A stretch of 64,000 bases of DNA, from assembly GCA_036362985.1 (NCBI GenBank), contig JAYGXS010000008.1, positions 15,770,534 through 15,834,533 on the forward strand, written 5' to 3'. The notes under the pieces are model-generated. The model was not told the DNA's origin. It ran no database searches and saw only the letters and a program-made list of their open reading frames with translations. Shown piece after piece: positions 35,701 through 43,499 of this stretch. How positions within the stretch are numbered: position 1 is the stretch's first letter; the number at the start of each line of letters is the position of its first letter. Position numbers and translations under genes: made by a program. The DNA comes from Ligula intestinalis. Lineage: Eukaryota; Platyhelminthes; Cestoda; Diphyllobothriidea; Diphyllobothriidae.

Positions 35701-38700
35701 ACCCATCTGCGCGCGCCACAGCACGACCAGGCACCTTCGAAGTACACACCAGGGTTACGAAAAACAAGGTACGACGGAACCGTCGTAATCGCACATTTAA
35801 AATCTTGGCTATTTGTTTCCGGAGGTGCACTGTTGGTAACTATAAGTTTAAAAGCTCAATGAATGTCAGTTAGGCAGAAGTTAAAAGATAGGCCGAGCAA
35901 AAAAAGGAATCAGAGGGGTCACTTGGGGAGGTTATAAAATATGGACTATGCTGACGATACAAATGAAATATCAGACGCGAAAGAGGCGTTCATCGAGAGG
36001 ACTATACTTCTTGTCAGACGTTTTTGAGAGGTGCGCATTTGCTGTTTACGAATTTTAAACTGCAATAACGGTTAGTAGCACTTAGGATATCCCCTGCAGA
36101 ACAAACATGAATCACGTACCTTATAAATGCCGAGGCAAGTACCTACCCAAGTACCCTACAGCGTGAGCTTTGCAGGTGATGCGCTAGGTCGTGAAGCAAC
36201 TATAATTTCTTAGGCAAGACCCTCCTCTTCAGACAATCTGTCGTCAGAAAATGCACAAACTGGGGCAGTTTGTTGCATGGAAGTATCCTTTCAACGTACA
36301 CATACATGCGACAGTTTGATGGTCGATTTCGACTATGTCTACCGCGAACCTCTGCAGGCTGAAGCCACGCTATGACTACTGCGAGATTATATTGAAAGTA
36401 GACTCGCGGAGAATCTACCCCAGTCCCACACCGGGACTCGGTGTACACATAAAGTCAAGGAGGCCGGAAATGGGGAGTGCGCAGTCGGCTGGCGCGATCA
36501 ACACTCAAGGGCACGCTCGCTAGCTTGGCTAATGACTGGGAGCATCATAAAGGCCACATTAAGGAGCCATTAATCCTGACTGTCAGCCCGCAGTTAGCCA
36601 CTCCGCACAAGACTCTCTGGACCGTCTATGGTGTCCACACACATCTGTTTTGTCGGATCCATTCCATCTTATCCAAATAGTCAATATTTGACTGCCTACG
36701 TGGGTCCTAATTGTGAATTTCTAAGCGAAGCAGAAATTAATTGTTCCTCTACTAGATCGACAAAGCACGTATATCCATATAGATGCAGAAGGACATTACC
36801 GACAAAGATAAGGGAGACTAGAATTGCCATTTCTGGCTTATTAGCCATCGTCAACCAGTCATACCCAGATCCAAGTTGTGTCCCATCCGAGCCTCGAACT
36901 CGCGACCTCTTTGATCAGAGTCAAACGCCCTAACCATTGAACCACGAACTCGTTGTCTTGCCGGTTTTGGATCGGGGATATACAGTATTTTTAAAAAGGC
37001 ATTATTCTGATCCTGAACGCATTGCGCTCTAGCTAACATTAGTCATAAAGTTCTAAATGCGACTCTGAAATGTGTCCCCAATTTTAAAAAAAAACTTAAG
37101 CAAAATCCCCAGATATGGCAACCATAGGAGGGCTTTCGAACGAGCTTCTTTTCGGCTGCCTGCACTCTCTGCTACGAAAACGACTAATTAAGTCAGAGGT
37201 TCGCGCAGACAGCAATTTTTTTGTAAAATAACATCAAAAAATGACAAATGGACTCAAGTCGTTACTGGTGTGTCCTTGGCGTGAAGTCGAATCTAGAAAG
37301 TAGGGTTACAGTAACTTTCCACAGGACATGACTCAAGAACTGAAATCTCTTGGAAAAGTAGGGGGTTAACTTACTTATACTTGTTACGGCTGTGATCATG
37401 CCTGATCTAGCCGGCCTCAATGATGTTACGAACGGTACCTCTCCATGCGTGGCGATTGGCGGCAGCAGATCTCGAAAGCTCCACCCAGTCCCTTCTCCAG
37501 CGACGGAGGCCGAAGATAGAAGGTCCAGGAACTGCATCCATGGCTTGACGGACGGTGTCTAGCCAAGTCTTCAGTTACCCTCCTCTTCGACGTTTCCAGG
37601 TGGGCTGCCGTGCCGGGTCGAGGGCAGCATAGGTAAGCTCGTGGGGCGGACGACGGAGAACGTGTCCAAACCACCTCAGTCGCCTTTCTTGAGTGGCCTG
37701 AGATATCCTCGTGATACGATCGCAGCGGATGCGGATAGTCTCATTTGAGATGAAGTCGCTATACTTAACTCGCAGGATTGTCCTAAGGCACTGGTGGTCA
37801 AAGACCTCCAGTTTTCGCTCATCTTCAGCGCGCACAGCCCAGCATTCACATCCACAGAGGAGGACTGACCGGATGGATGCACGGTATACACGAATCTTCG
37901 TGGCGATGAAGATGTCAGGTCAGATCCATAGGCGCTTTCGAGGGATTGAGAAAACCCAGCGAGCAGCATCGATACGGGAGACAATGTCGTCCTTGCTCTG
38001 CCCATTCGGTAGCAGCCTAGCCCCGAGGTATTTAAAGCTGTCTACTTCTTCAAGTTGATGGCCATTAGTCCCCAGGGGTGCCTTTTCCTGGTTAGGGATG
38101 CAGCTCGAGAACAACTTTGTCTTTCCGGAATTTATGGATATGCCTACCGACATAGTGATCTCATTTAACCGCGACACTACTGACTGTAGACCATCAAAGT
38201 TTGAGGCTAACAGCGCAATATCATCGGCGTAGTCAAGATCAGCAAGTCAGCGTCCGGGTGCAAGTTCAACACCGTCCTCTTTATGTAGGGCTTTGCCGAG
38301 AATCCAGTCAATGACGTAGTTAAACAGAATGAGCAAAAGGACGCAGCTCTGTCAGACACCAGACCGGATATCGAACGACTGAGAGAGATTGTTGTGGACC
38401 AGGACTCGTGCGGTGGTAGACCGATAGTAGGCCTTAATCATCGCAATGAGTTTGGTCGGCATTCCATCCAGTTCCATTATTCGCCACAGGGGCTCACGAT
38501 GGATGGAATCGAATGCGGCGGCAAAGTCGACGAAGCAAACGGCCGTCGGTTGCTGGTAGCTATGGCGGAATTCTAGAGTGCGCCTCAGTGTGAATATTTG
38601 ATCCGCACATCCACGCCCAGCTCGGAATCCTGCTTGGTTGGGTCGTGTCCTGGAGTTACGTACAGAATGGAAGCGCCTGAGAAGAACAACAGCGAAGATC

Positions 38701-41700
38701 TTTGCAGCAACATCGATAAGACTTATGCCACGGTAGTTCTCGCATCTTGTCTTATCTCCCTTCTTGTGGACAGGTACAAGGATACCTGAGCCCCAGTCAT
38801 CGGGAACGGTCGCTTCTCGCCACGCCTGTACAATCACCTTATGGAGCCGAGGAGCCAGGGTTTCGAAACAGGACTTGTAGATTTCTGCAGGAATACCGTC
38901 CTCTCCGCACGCCTTGTTGTTGCGTAGCCTCTGCATTGCATGGGTAACTTCGTCTTCGGAAGGGATGCCACACGACACTGCGTAGGCAGGAGAGGATTGA
39001 AAATCCGCTGTGGAGGAGAGGGAGGGTGTGATGGGTTGTTCGTCAAAGTTGAGTAAGTGCTCGAAGTGTTCACGCCAGCAATCGACCTTGGCCGAGTTGT
39101 CGGCAATAAATCCTCCATTCACATCGCGAACAGAATCACAGAGTGTTGGGGCTTACCACTAACCTGGTGTATGATTTGGTACAATTTTCGGGTGTCACCA
39201 ACATTAGAAGCCTGCTCCATAGAAGTCGCCGTTTCGGACCAATACTTCTGCCAGTCATCTCTAGCCGACTTTGCTGTCAGCTTTCGAAGTTGGCAGAAGG
39301 AGGCATCGTTCGGGGACCTGGCTCGAGTCGTCTCGGCCGATAGCTGCAGGGTTCTTCCGCTGATCCAGTGACTGCGGCGCCGCTGAGTGAATCCGAGAAT
39401 CTTCTCAGCTGCCCCATAGATGGATGTCTTCAGTGATGGCCACTTGCGACTGCCCTCGTTGTCAGCCTGGATCATAAGACGGGACTGGATTTCTGTGCTT
39501 AAAGCCTCGGTAGTGTTGGTTTGCCGGAGCTTTGCGACATCAAGGCGTCTCGCACGTGGCAGTTTGGGCACAGATGAGGGGTGAACCTTTAGGCGCGTGC
39601 GAACGAGAGCATGATCAGACCCGTGGACGTTACCAGTTTCGGCACTTCGCATCGACCTGCTATCGTGGACCCAGCTGCGAAACCGTGAACCAACTAGAAT
39701 GTAATCGATCTGACTGGCCGTATGGCCATAATTCGAATACCAAGTCAGTAGATGTTTGTGACGATGCTGAAAGCATGTGTTGGTAACAAACATTCGGTTT
39801 GGTTCGGCAAACTGCAGCATCCTCTCACCATTGTCCGTTCGAGAGCCCAGCCCAAAACGACCAAGAAGGTGGCTGTTTGTCGGGTCACCGGGCCCAGTTC
39901 GGCCATTCCAGTCCCCGGCAACAATTAGCAGATCTCGGCGAGCGAGTCGTTCGGCTAGCTCCTGCAGCTGCGAGTAGCAATTATCGTTCTCTTGCTGTTC
40001 AGCCGCCGACGTAGGTGCATACACAGATACAACCGAGATGTTCGTAAAATGGCCTTTTAGTCGAACATAGGCCATTCGGTCGTTGACTGGTTCCCATGCT
40101 AGTAGTGCACGGTTAGCTTCTTCCGAGAGGGCAATAGCCACACCGTGTCTACCAGATGAGTCACTCGGACCGCTTTGATACAAGGTGAAATAAGAATCGA
40201 CCCCCGGGATTTTGATTTCTCGGGCGCCTGAGTCGGGGAGTCGGACCTCTGACAAGCAACAAACATCCACGTGATATTCATGGAGACTGCGCGCTGTCAG
40301 ACTTTGAGTACCAGGTTCCAGAAATGTTCGCACATTCCAGCATCCAATATCAAGAGTCCGTTTTTTGTTTAGCAGTCCAGCTTGCACATTATTCGCCCGC
40401 ACTACCGGACAAGGGTTGCGGAGCGCGTCGGTTCCCGCGGACGCCGTAGCATGGGTCGTAAAATCGTAAGTTGACATGTTCATGAGGTTTCATGGGAATT
40501 TTGAATACAGGCGGGTCCCCAACGGCCGCTCGGATTTTTCGTTCGAGGTTGTCTCCTCTAGCACTTTGGCTCAAGAACCTAACCACAAGGCAGTGGTGTT
40601 GGTGGCAAGCAAACCTATTTAATGGCGGTTCACGCTCGCCATGTCACAGTGTCATCATATGGCCTTGCGGTATTTTATAAGGCAGTCGGTGCGCCAGACC
40701 TCAGCCCACCGCGCCCTGGTAACACTGTCGCTGCTGCGTCCGCGACTGCTTATTCGCCAGACCCGGAGGCCTGCTTATTTCGCAGCTAACCTTCACTGAA
40801 GGCCGCGCCACTATCCGACACCCGTGGATGCGCCAGGTAGCCTGCAGCTTGGCTAACGGGTAACCCTCCTTTCCCGGGTAACCCACCTTCCCTGTTAATA
40901 AGCAAAAGTATACAATGAGGAAATAACGGATACACGGGTATATGCGTTCCCGAACCTGCATCTTACAAAACGTGATCTTAGCAGCACGCCTGATGGACGC
41001 TACTTGGTGGCCTGTTTTTTGGTGGAAATTGGTGCAAATCAGAGAAAGTCAAGCTGCTTCTACCGACTGAGCAAGTTAACGAAGGAGAAGTTTTACAGTG
41101 TCGATGTACGCAGAGAAAAAGGCTTTTGACAAATTAGGTTAACTTTCAATCAATTAATTTAAGACGCTAACACCAAATGTTGCACGCGTGCGCATTTGAC
41201 AAGGTAGGACACTTTAGGCGACATATATGAGGGAATAAGATAGCTTCCTTTTATGACTGGTTAAAAGGGTGCGGCGTTTGTGAAATAGCAGCGTACAACA
41301 CGGTCACCGCATTTCCACTATGAAATTTTCACCTGAGCCAACTTGAATGTAAATAATTAGTCTATTGAAATCAAAAGAGTAAGATGTTTATAATTACATG
41401 CCTGTAGTTATATGATACTCACGAGTGGATCGTAGGTATTCTTCTACTTCACGCAGGAACTCGGCAGCAAACAGAGACATCTGAATGTTCTCCGCTTCCG
41501 AAAATTGTGTCCGTAGGGTGGCTAGACTGAGCACACTGGAGGAATGAGACAGGGTCGGATCTCGTTCCACCACCGTCACGGTGGTTCGAGCGAGAAAGCG
41601 AATCCAGTAGGCCACGGCCCAACCAACCACCCCACCTCCGATCACCAAGACATCCGTCTGCTTTGGAACCTGATCTTCACGGACTAAAGTGAGTGAAGTG

Positions 41701-41876
41701 AGAAGTCAAAAACTGCCAGGCTTACAGCGGAAATCCGGATCGGCAAACGCGAAATCGCTCGGCAGACGAGCGGCAGACGGAGGGGACGCGGAAAGCGGAC
41801 GGGATGAGAACTTTGCGGTGAACAACGTTCCTCGAGACAGGATCCTCATAAAGGACTGGGGTAGTAAGCGATACAT
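23367..41876 (-). CDS. FOXRED1: FOXRED1 orthologue (mitochondrial FAD-dependent oxidoreductase), 8 exons
   Basis: Exons on the minus strand: 41876-41726, 41683-41423, 34100-33997, 33947-33863, 33161-32968, 28537-28398, 23984-23810 and 23717-23367. They sum to 1461 nt, 486 residues plus stop, and every junction keeps frame (phases 1,1,0,1,0,2,0). The N-terminus is rich in Arg, Ser, Ala and Leu with few acids, a plausible mitochondrial presequence. The FAD-binding Rossmann motif is DVLVIGGGVVGWAVAYW (residues 61-77), with VVERD at 88-92. SEAENIQMSLFAAEFLREVE, EGWFDPWLLIRHLR, CVNAAGPWAADIVSLA and the C-terminal AIGRAVAEYI are hallmarks of the family, and the length equals that of human FOXRED1. 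Known role: mitochondrial complex I assembly factor of the DAO family. Introns are 42, 7322, 49, 701, 4430, 4413 and 92 nt; the long ones hold transposons. Splice sites are inferred, not confirmed by transcripts. Confidence 0.92.
23810..23984 (-). CDS. FOXRED1: FOXRED1 exon 7
   Basis: The acceptor is GTGTCTCCTTAG; the donor is CCG/GTGAGT. The first base completes an Arg codon. Encodes KQNIFIVRPDYAAAP, then SPILIDHSGLFMQRQGLSGD. Confidence 0.9.
24465..24700 (-). repeat. Interspersed repeat beta, copy 2 (FOXRED1 intron 6)
   Basis: On the minus strand it reads GTCTACTTTAATTTAAAACC, later GGCGGTTGACATCGTCGAAA and CCAACGATTGAACTC, matching copy 1. Its other side carries the TCAAGAAGACCGGAGGCGGG box shared with copies 1 and 4. 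Confidence 0.55.
24965..25370 (+). mobile_element. CR1-like LINE (family B), 3' end
   Basis: Encodes the terminal block WEDLFQTAPRRNPRGNY, then NELSRTNLRSSFFSQKVV and RQWKSLPTSI, followed by a 3' untranslated region. That region aligns with the one after the copy at 30200-31160, including a TATTAAAGTTG box and TTTTAACCATTCATATTTC. It is a 5'-truncated insertion in FOXRED1 intron 6, antisense to the gene. Confidence 0.7.
25375..25700. other. FOXRED1 intron 6 sequence between LINEs
   Basis: No feature recognised; AT-rich intronic DNA. Confidence 0.3.
25715..28200 (+). mobile_element. Jockey/I-like LINE with endonuclease and RT (inactivated), antisense in FOXRED1 intron 6
   Basis: The endonuclease region (25720-26390) shows LVVGDFNAHHDLWCSNLAAD (near 25990-26050) and the downstream block NDHLPIVLELA. 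The RT region includes KKTKALGPDGLAPLCVHHTS (near 26840-26900), VAVSIDLSRAFDCVSHDQL (near 27200-27255), QSPTLFNIYMRDLPLPG (near 27400-27450) and the active site, which reads Y-A-D-Y at 27471-27482 instead of Y-A-D-D. After it come FFTQHGLTISAAKSSVTVF and the terminal block LAKPHLTYAAAIWSPAIS. Frames shift several times. A (GA)n tract lies near 26453-26466. The clade call (Jockey/I-like rather than CR1) rests on these RT-flanking blocks. Confidence 0.8.
28398..28537 (-). CDS. FOXRED1: FOXRED1 exon 6
   Basis: The acceptor is ATCTTCCCTAG. Encodes VALPNGSQTKIAFHTC, then VNAAGPWAADIVSLALRDF and LPVEK. The donor is AAGAG/GTTGGT, phase 2. The NAAG-x-W segment is strongly conserved in the family. Confidence 0.9.
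28825..29110 (+). mobile_element. RTE-like LINE, C-terminal fragment
   Basis: Encodes LRWFGHVRRRGPYEL, then FDTIRQDMEAIL and FRSAAAYRHAWRTTIRDIIQ, the extreme C-terminus seen in the RTE copy at 37400-40485. One stop lies in the middle. It lies in FOXRED1 intron 5, antisense. Confidence 0.7.
29115..30195. other. FOXRED1 intron 5 sequence, nothing recognised
   Basis: No supported gene. Includes an (AGC)n tract at about 30147-30163. Open frames at 29287-29683 overlap on both strands without motifs. Confidence 0.3.
30200..31160 (+). mobile_element. CR1-like LINE (family B), post-RT region and 3' end
   Basis: Starts with the RT-connection blocks TLQEDTEQLHSWSKSWC (near 30240-30290) and GLGVLIKHDLSVKVPARAMS (30415-30475), then FGKLYRAFVRPHLEYAVEA. 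A stop replaces the usual Gln or Trp before RPWLRED. Next come RATKAIYELKQLTHEQRLVA and the 3' untranslated region shared with 24965-25370. The catalytic RT core is missing. It lies in FOXRED1 intron 5, antisense. Confidence 0.75.
31165..32135. other. FOXRED1 intron 5 sequence, nothing recognised
   Basis: No gene. Near 31300-31370 there is a degenerate match to the CAGACAGCAACTCAGAG repeat described for the next segment. Confidence 0.3.
32110..32800 (+). repeat. Fragments of the Jockey/I-like LINE 5' region, repeated three times
   Basis: Bases 32220-32370 match 25735-25870, the 5' part of the Jockey/I-like LINE, including the shared box CCTCGCTGAT and a CACTTAAACACGCCATGCTC versus GCTTGAACACACCATCCCTC end. 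The preceding box CAGCAACTCAGAGTTATGTG (about 32140) recurs near 32562 and, more decayed, near 32740, each followed by a CATAATA...CCTCATTCTGGTGCC-like stretch. These look like nested 5' fragments of one element family. Confidence 0.5.
32968..33161 (-). CDS. FOXRED1: FOXRED1 exon 5
   Basis: The acceptor is CGTCTTTTATAG. Encodes ERYEGWFDPWLLIRHLRNKA, then FVVGEVKAFTHHKTL. The donor GTG/GTCAGT gives phase 0, as exon 6 needs; two alternative donors just upstream (GTATGT and GTGAGG) would be phase 1. Confidence 0.85.
33290..33510. repeat. Low-complexity TTTAGTTTA-rich tract (FOXRED1 intron 4)
   Basis: Degenerate tandem units of the type TTTAGTTTA or TTTAATTTAG fill most of this stretch, with very low GC. 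It sits inside the 701-nt intron 4. No coding potential. Confidence 0.7.
33863..33947 (-). CDS. FOXRED1: FOXRED1 exon 4
   Basis: Encodes VPSQLMSPETVGKRWPWMD and DVRLASF. The donor is TTTG/GTGAGC. The acceptor chosen is CTCTCGAG, because it keeps phase 0 with exon 3; a better-looking acceptor, TTTATTTTAG, lies 11 bp upstream (33959-33958) but would be out of phase with the exon 3 donor. Confidence 0.8.
33997..34100 (-). CDS. FOXRED1: FOXRED1 exon 3
   Basis: The acceptor is GATGTTACAG; the donor is CAG/GTTCCT. Encodes EEMASVNFVPHGHLILADEK and a short tail. Matches the family segment that follows the FAD-motif exon. Confidence 0.85.
34236..34430. mobile_element. MITE-like element as a tandem dimer (FOXRED1 intron 2)
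   Basis: The unit starts AGTCGCCGGCTATTAAGCCC and ends in the inverted form CTTAATAACCGGCGACT (about 34238-34337). Most of the unit is then repeated: CCACGGTTAATAAGCCCGCC occurs twice, followed both times by GCGTATTAAGCCCAATTTGG, and the second unit ends GGCTTAACAGCCAGCGACTG. So two units share one inner end. A related unit is the spacer of the foldback structure at 57560-57650. Confidence 0.65.
35195..35390 (-). mobile_element. RTE-like LINE fragment (FOXRED1 intron 2)
   Basis: Encodes NCLRTFLRVEFTDFISISLR and, after a frame change, QERQLRWFGHGFRHQPY. These correspond to CLRTILRVKYSDFIS and RRLRWFGHVLRRPPHEL of the near-full RTE copy. It is a short 5'-truncated fragment in the sense orientation relative to FOXRED1. 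Confidence 0.65.
35395..35490 (-). repeat. Interspersed repeat beta, copy 3
   Basis: On the minus strand it reads TACTCTCACTATAATCCAGC, later GCACTCGGTGGACCTCGTC and GACAGTCGAATTG. It aligns over its whole length with copy 5 at 62331-62450. Confidence 0.55.
36310..36520 (-). repeat. Interspersed repeat beta, copy 4
   Basis: On the minus strand it reads GTCTACTTTCAATATAATC, then GCGGTAGACATAGTCGAAAT and CGACCATCAAACTGTCG; its other side carries GTCAAGGAGGCCGGAAATG, equivalent to the GACCGGAGGCGGG box of copy 2. Confidence 0.55.
36796..36960 (-). repeat. tRNA-derived SINE, copy 3 (FOXRED1 intron 2)
   Basis: The best-preserved head. On the minus strand a GGTTCAATGGTTAGGGCG box A region is followed by TTTGACTCTGATCAAA, like a tRNA-Gln (CTG) anticodon arm with one loop base lost. 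A box B-like GAGTTCGAGGCTC follows. The tail has GGCTAATAAGCCAGAAATGG and ends near CTCCCTTATCTTTGTCGG. The tail is what the three copies share beyond the tRNA part. Confidence 0.7.
36965..37395. other. FOXRED1 intron 2 sequence
   Basis: Nothing recognised apart from what may be the 3' untranslated end of the adjacent RTE element. Confidence 0.3.
37400..40485 (-). mobile_element. Near-full-length RTE-like LINE in FOXRED1 intron 2
   Basis: The first part (40483-39121, 454 codons) is an APE-type endonuclease: IGCWNVRTF, CCLSEVRLPDSG, LIVAGDWNGRTG and GSDHALVRTRL give the order of catalytic blocks. The RT part (39145-38170) has NNKACGEDGIPAEIYK, NYRGISLIDVAAK, QAGFRAGRGCADQIFTLR, VDFAAAFDSIHREPLW and the intact active site YADD at 38220-38231. 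The C-terminal part ends with RRLRWFGHVLRRPPHEL and NIIEAG (about 37400). Defects: a one-base frameshift near 39148-39152 joining endonuclease to RT, a stop at 38352-38354 inside the SGVRQGC-type block, and a stop near 38268. It lies in the same orientation as FOXRED1. It is the most intact LINE in the window. Confidence 0.88.
40490..41380. other. FOXRED1 intron 2, 5' part
   Basis: Up to about 40960 this may be the 5' untranslated part of the RTE element, being GC-rich compared with the neighbouring intron. The rest is AT-rich intronic DNA without features. Confidence 0.3.
41423..41683 (-). CDS. FOXRED1: FOXRED1 exon 2 (FAD-binding motif)
   Basis: The acceptor is CACTTTAG; the donor is CTC/GTGAGT. 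Encodes the GxGxxG dinucleotide-binding loop and the ERD end of the second strand, then ATLRTQFSEAENIQMSLFAA. Phase 1 in and phase 1 out. Confidence 0.93.
41726..41876 (-). CDS. FOXRED1: FOXRED1 exon 1 (residues 1-50, presequence)
   Basis: Starts MYRLLPQSFMRILSRGTLFT. The ATG at 41876-41874 is the first in frame; upstream in the same frame there is only a GTG. The donor is CGCT/GTAAGC, phase 1. The following intron is only 42 nt. Confidence 0.85.
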
Positions 41877-41879
41877 CCC

Positions 41880-43480
41880 GCGCGCCTCCGTAGGAAATAA
41901 CACAAAAGGTACAACTAGAGGACTTGCCTGTATTTATGTTTCCCAAGTAAGCATTTATTTTTATGTGAAGACTAAAGAGTAATTCAAACGGGAGTAGGAG
42001 TAATAAGTAATCTCTCATACGCGATCCTAGGTCATTGTAGACAGGTGAATGATGGGTACATCAATAATAAACGAATAAATTCGAACAAGGCATGCGGGAC
42101 GAAAAAAACATTTGAAGGTATGTTGCTGTTCTGCAGTCAGATTATATCGCATGATAGTGCATTTGGCTTAATAACCAACGAACCGGTGTCGAAAACTCGA
42201 GTCTTCCAAGCTAAGGGTGGGGCGAACAAGCAAATAGTCCTCCTAGTTTCCCATGCACTGATCTGGACTATGCGACCGCCTGCATAGAACATGTACCCAA
42301 GACAAAACGCGACGTGTGCATAACGTCTTACGGTAATATCAGATTGGCAAACCCCAGGCCTAACTGACAGAATACTTCTGATGTACATTCGACAGGATTT
42401 TAGCTTAAAGTTTAAGGACTGGAAAACCTGGCTCAAAGATCAGCTGAACCCGAGTTTGAACCCTTGGGCTTTGAGGAGATAGTAACAACAGCATAATTAC
42501 TCGTCTAAGCTGCCTAAGCTGTTGTTCGTAATAAATCAGAAACGAATAAAAAATAGATAATTTTTATATGGGCAATCAAACAATGGATTAACTGGAATAG
42601 CCGTCTTTTTAATTCTAGGTCTAGTTTAGGTTAAATTTAAGAATGACCCCAGGAATATCTGCAAAGTTCAGAGTTCACCATATGCTTTTTAAACTAAGGA
42701 TGTTGCATGTATAACGCACGTTATTTTGTCAATCGGAGTAATTTTCAGTGGACCTGCAGAATCCACCGACCGTCAAAAACTTAAGAGCCACGTTCGTAAA
42801 ACACTATGCAAGATAGGTAATGTGTGACATCGTGAATCCAGAACCAGCATATTCGTTTTCTTAAGAATGCCGGCACTGATTTGGTACGTGCATAGGGGAC
42901 CATATATTCCTGCGAACTACGCTCATGCGAGGCAGGATTGAGCTTCCATGAAGGTATGCAGCCTTACACAGCAAAACAAGCTTAGATTCGAAGAAAGAGA
43001 TTTATTCGGCAAATATATACGACAGTGATTACCGAGTGCCTAGTCGTGCAAGCTGTAATCTGCACGTGCCAAATATGACATGATTGAAAATACTTAGCGT
43101 AGTCTTCATTTGGTCGTCCAAATGTAGTTGTGAACAGATATTAACAATAGTGATATCGGAGCTCTTGAGTTTTTGGAAAGAGTAAATAATTCAAACTATT
43201 CCAGCCTTTCTGCTTATGTCTTTGATGAGGAATGACTGACAGATTTTGAAAGTTTATGTAATAAAATTCTTGTCCCAGTGATCTAACCTTCTCAAGTAGA
43301 ACTATGTGTACAATACCTAATCGAAATAAAGAGAGGACACTTAATCGTTCAAAGCTGTTAAGGTCACGGCAAGTGACATACAGACTTTCCGAGACGGTAA
43401 AGACCTCACAAGCTCGATATTCCAAACGCACGAAATACTAAATATCTGCCACAAATTATCATCAATTTAAACAATACTTC
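41880..43480. other. Upstream flank of FOXRED1
   Basis: This should contain the FOXRED1 promoter and 5' untranslated region. No TATA-like or CpG-rich core promoter could be singled out. Open frames at 42045-42436 and 43141-43431 have no family motif. Confidence 0.35.
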
Positions 43481-43499
43481 AATTTCAATATATTTAAGA

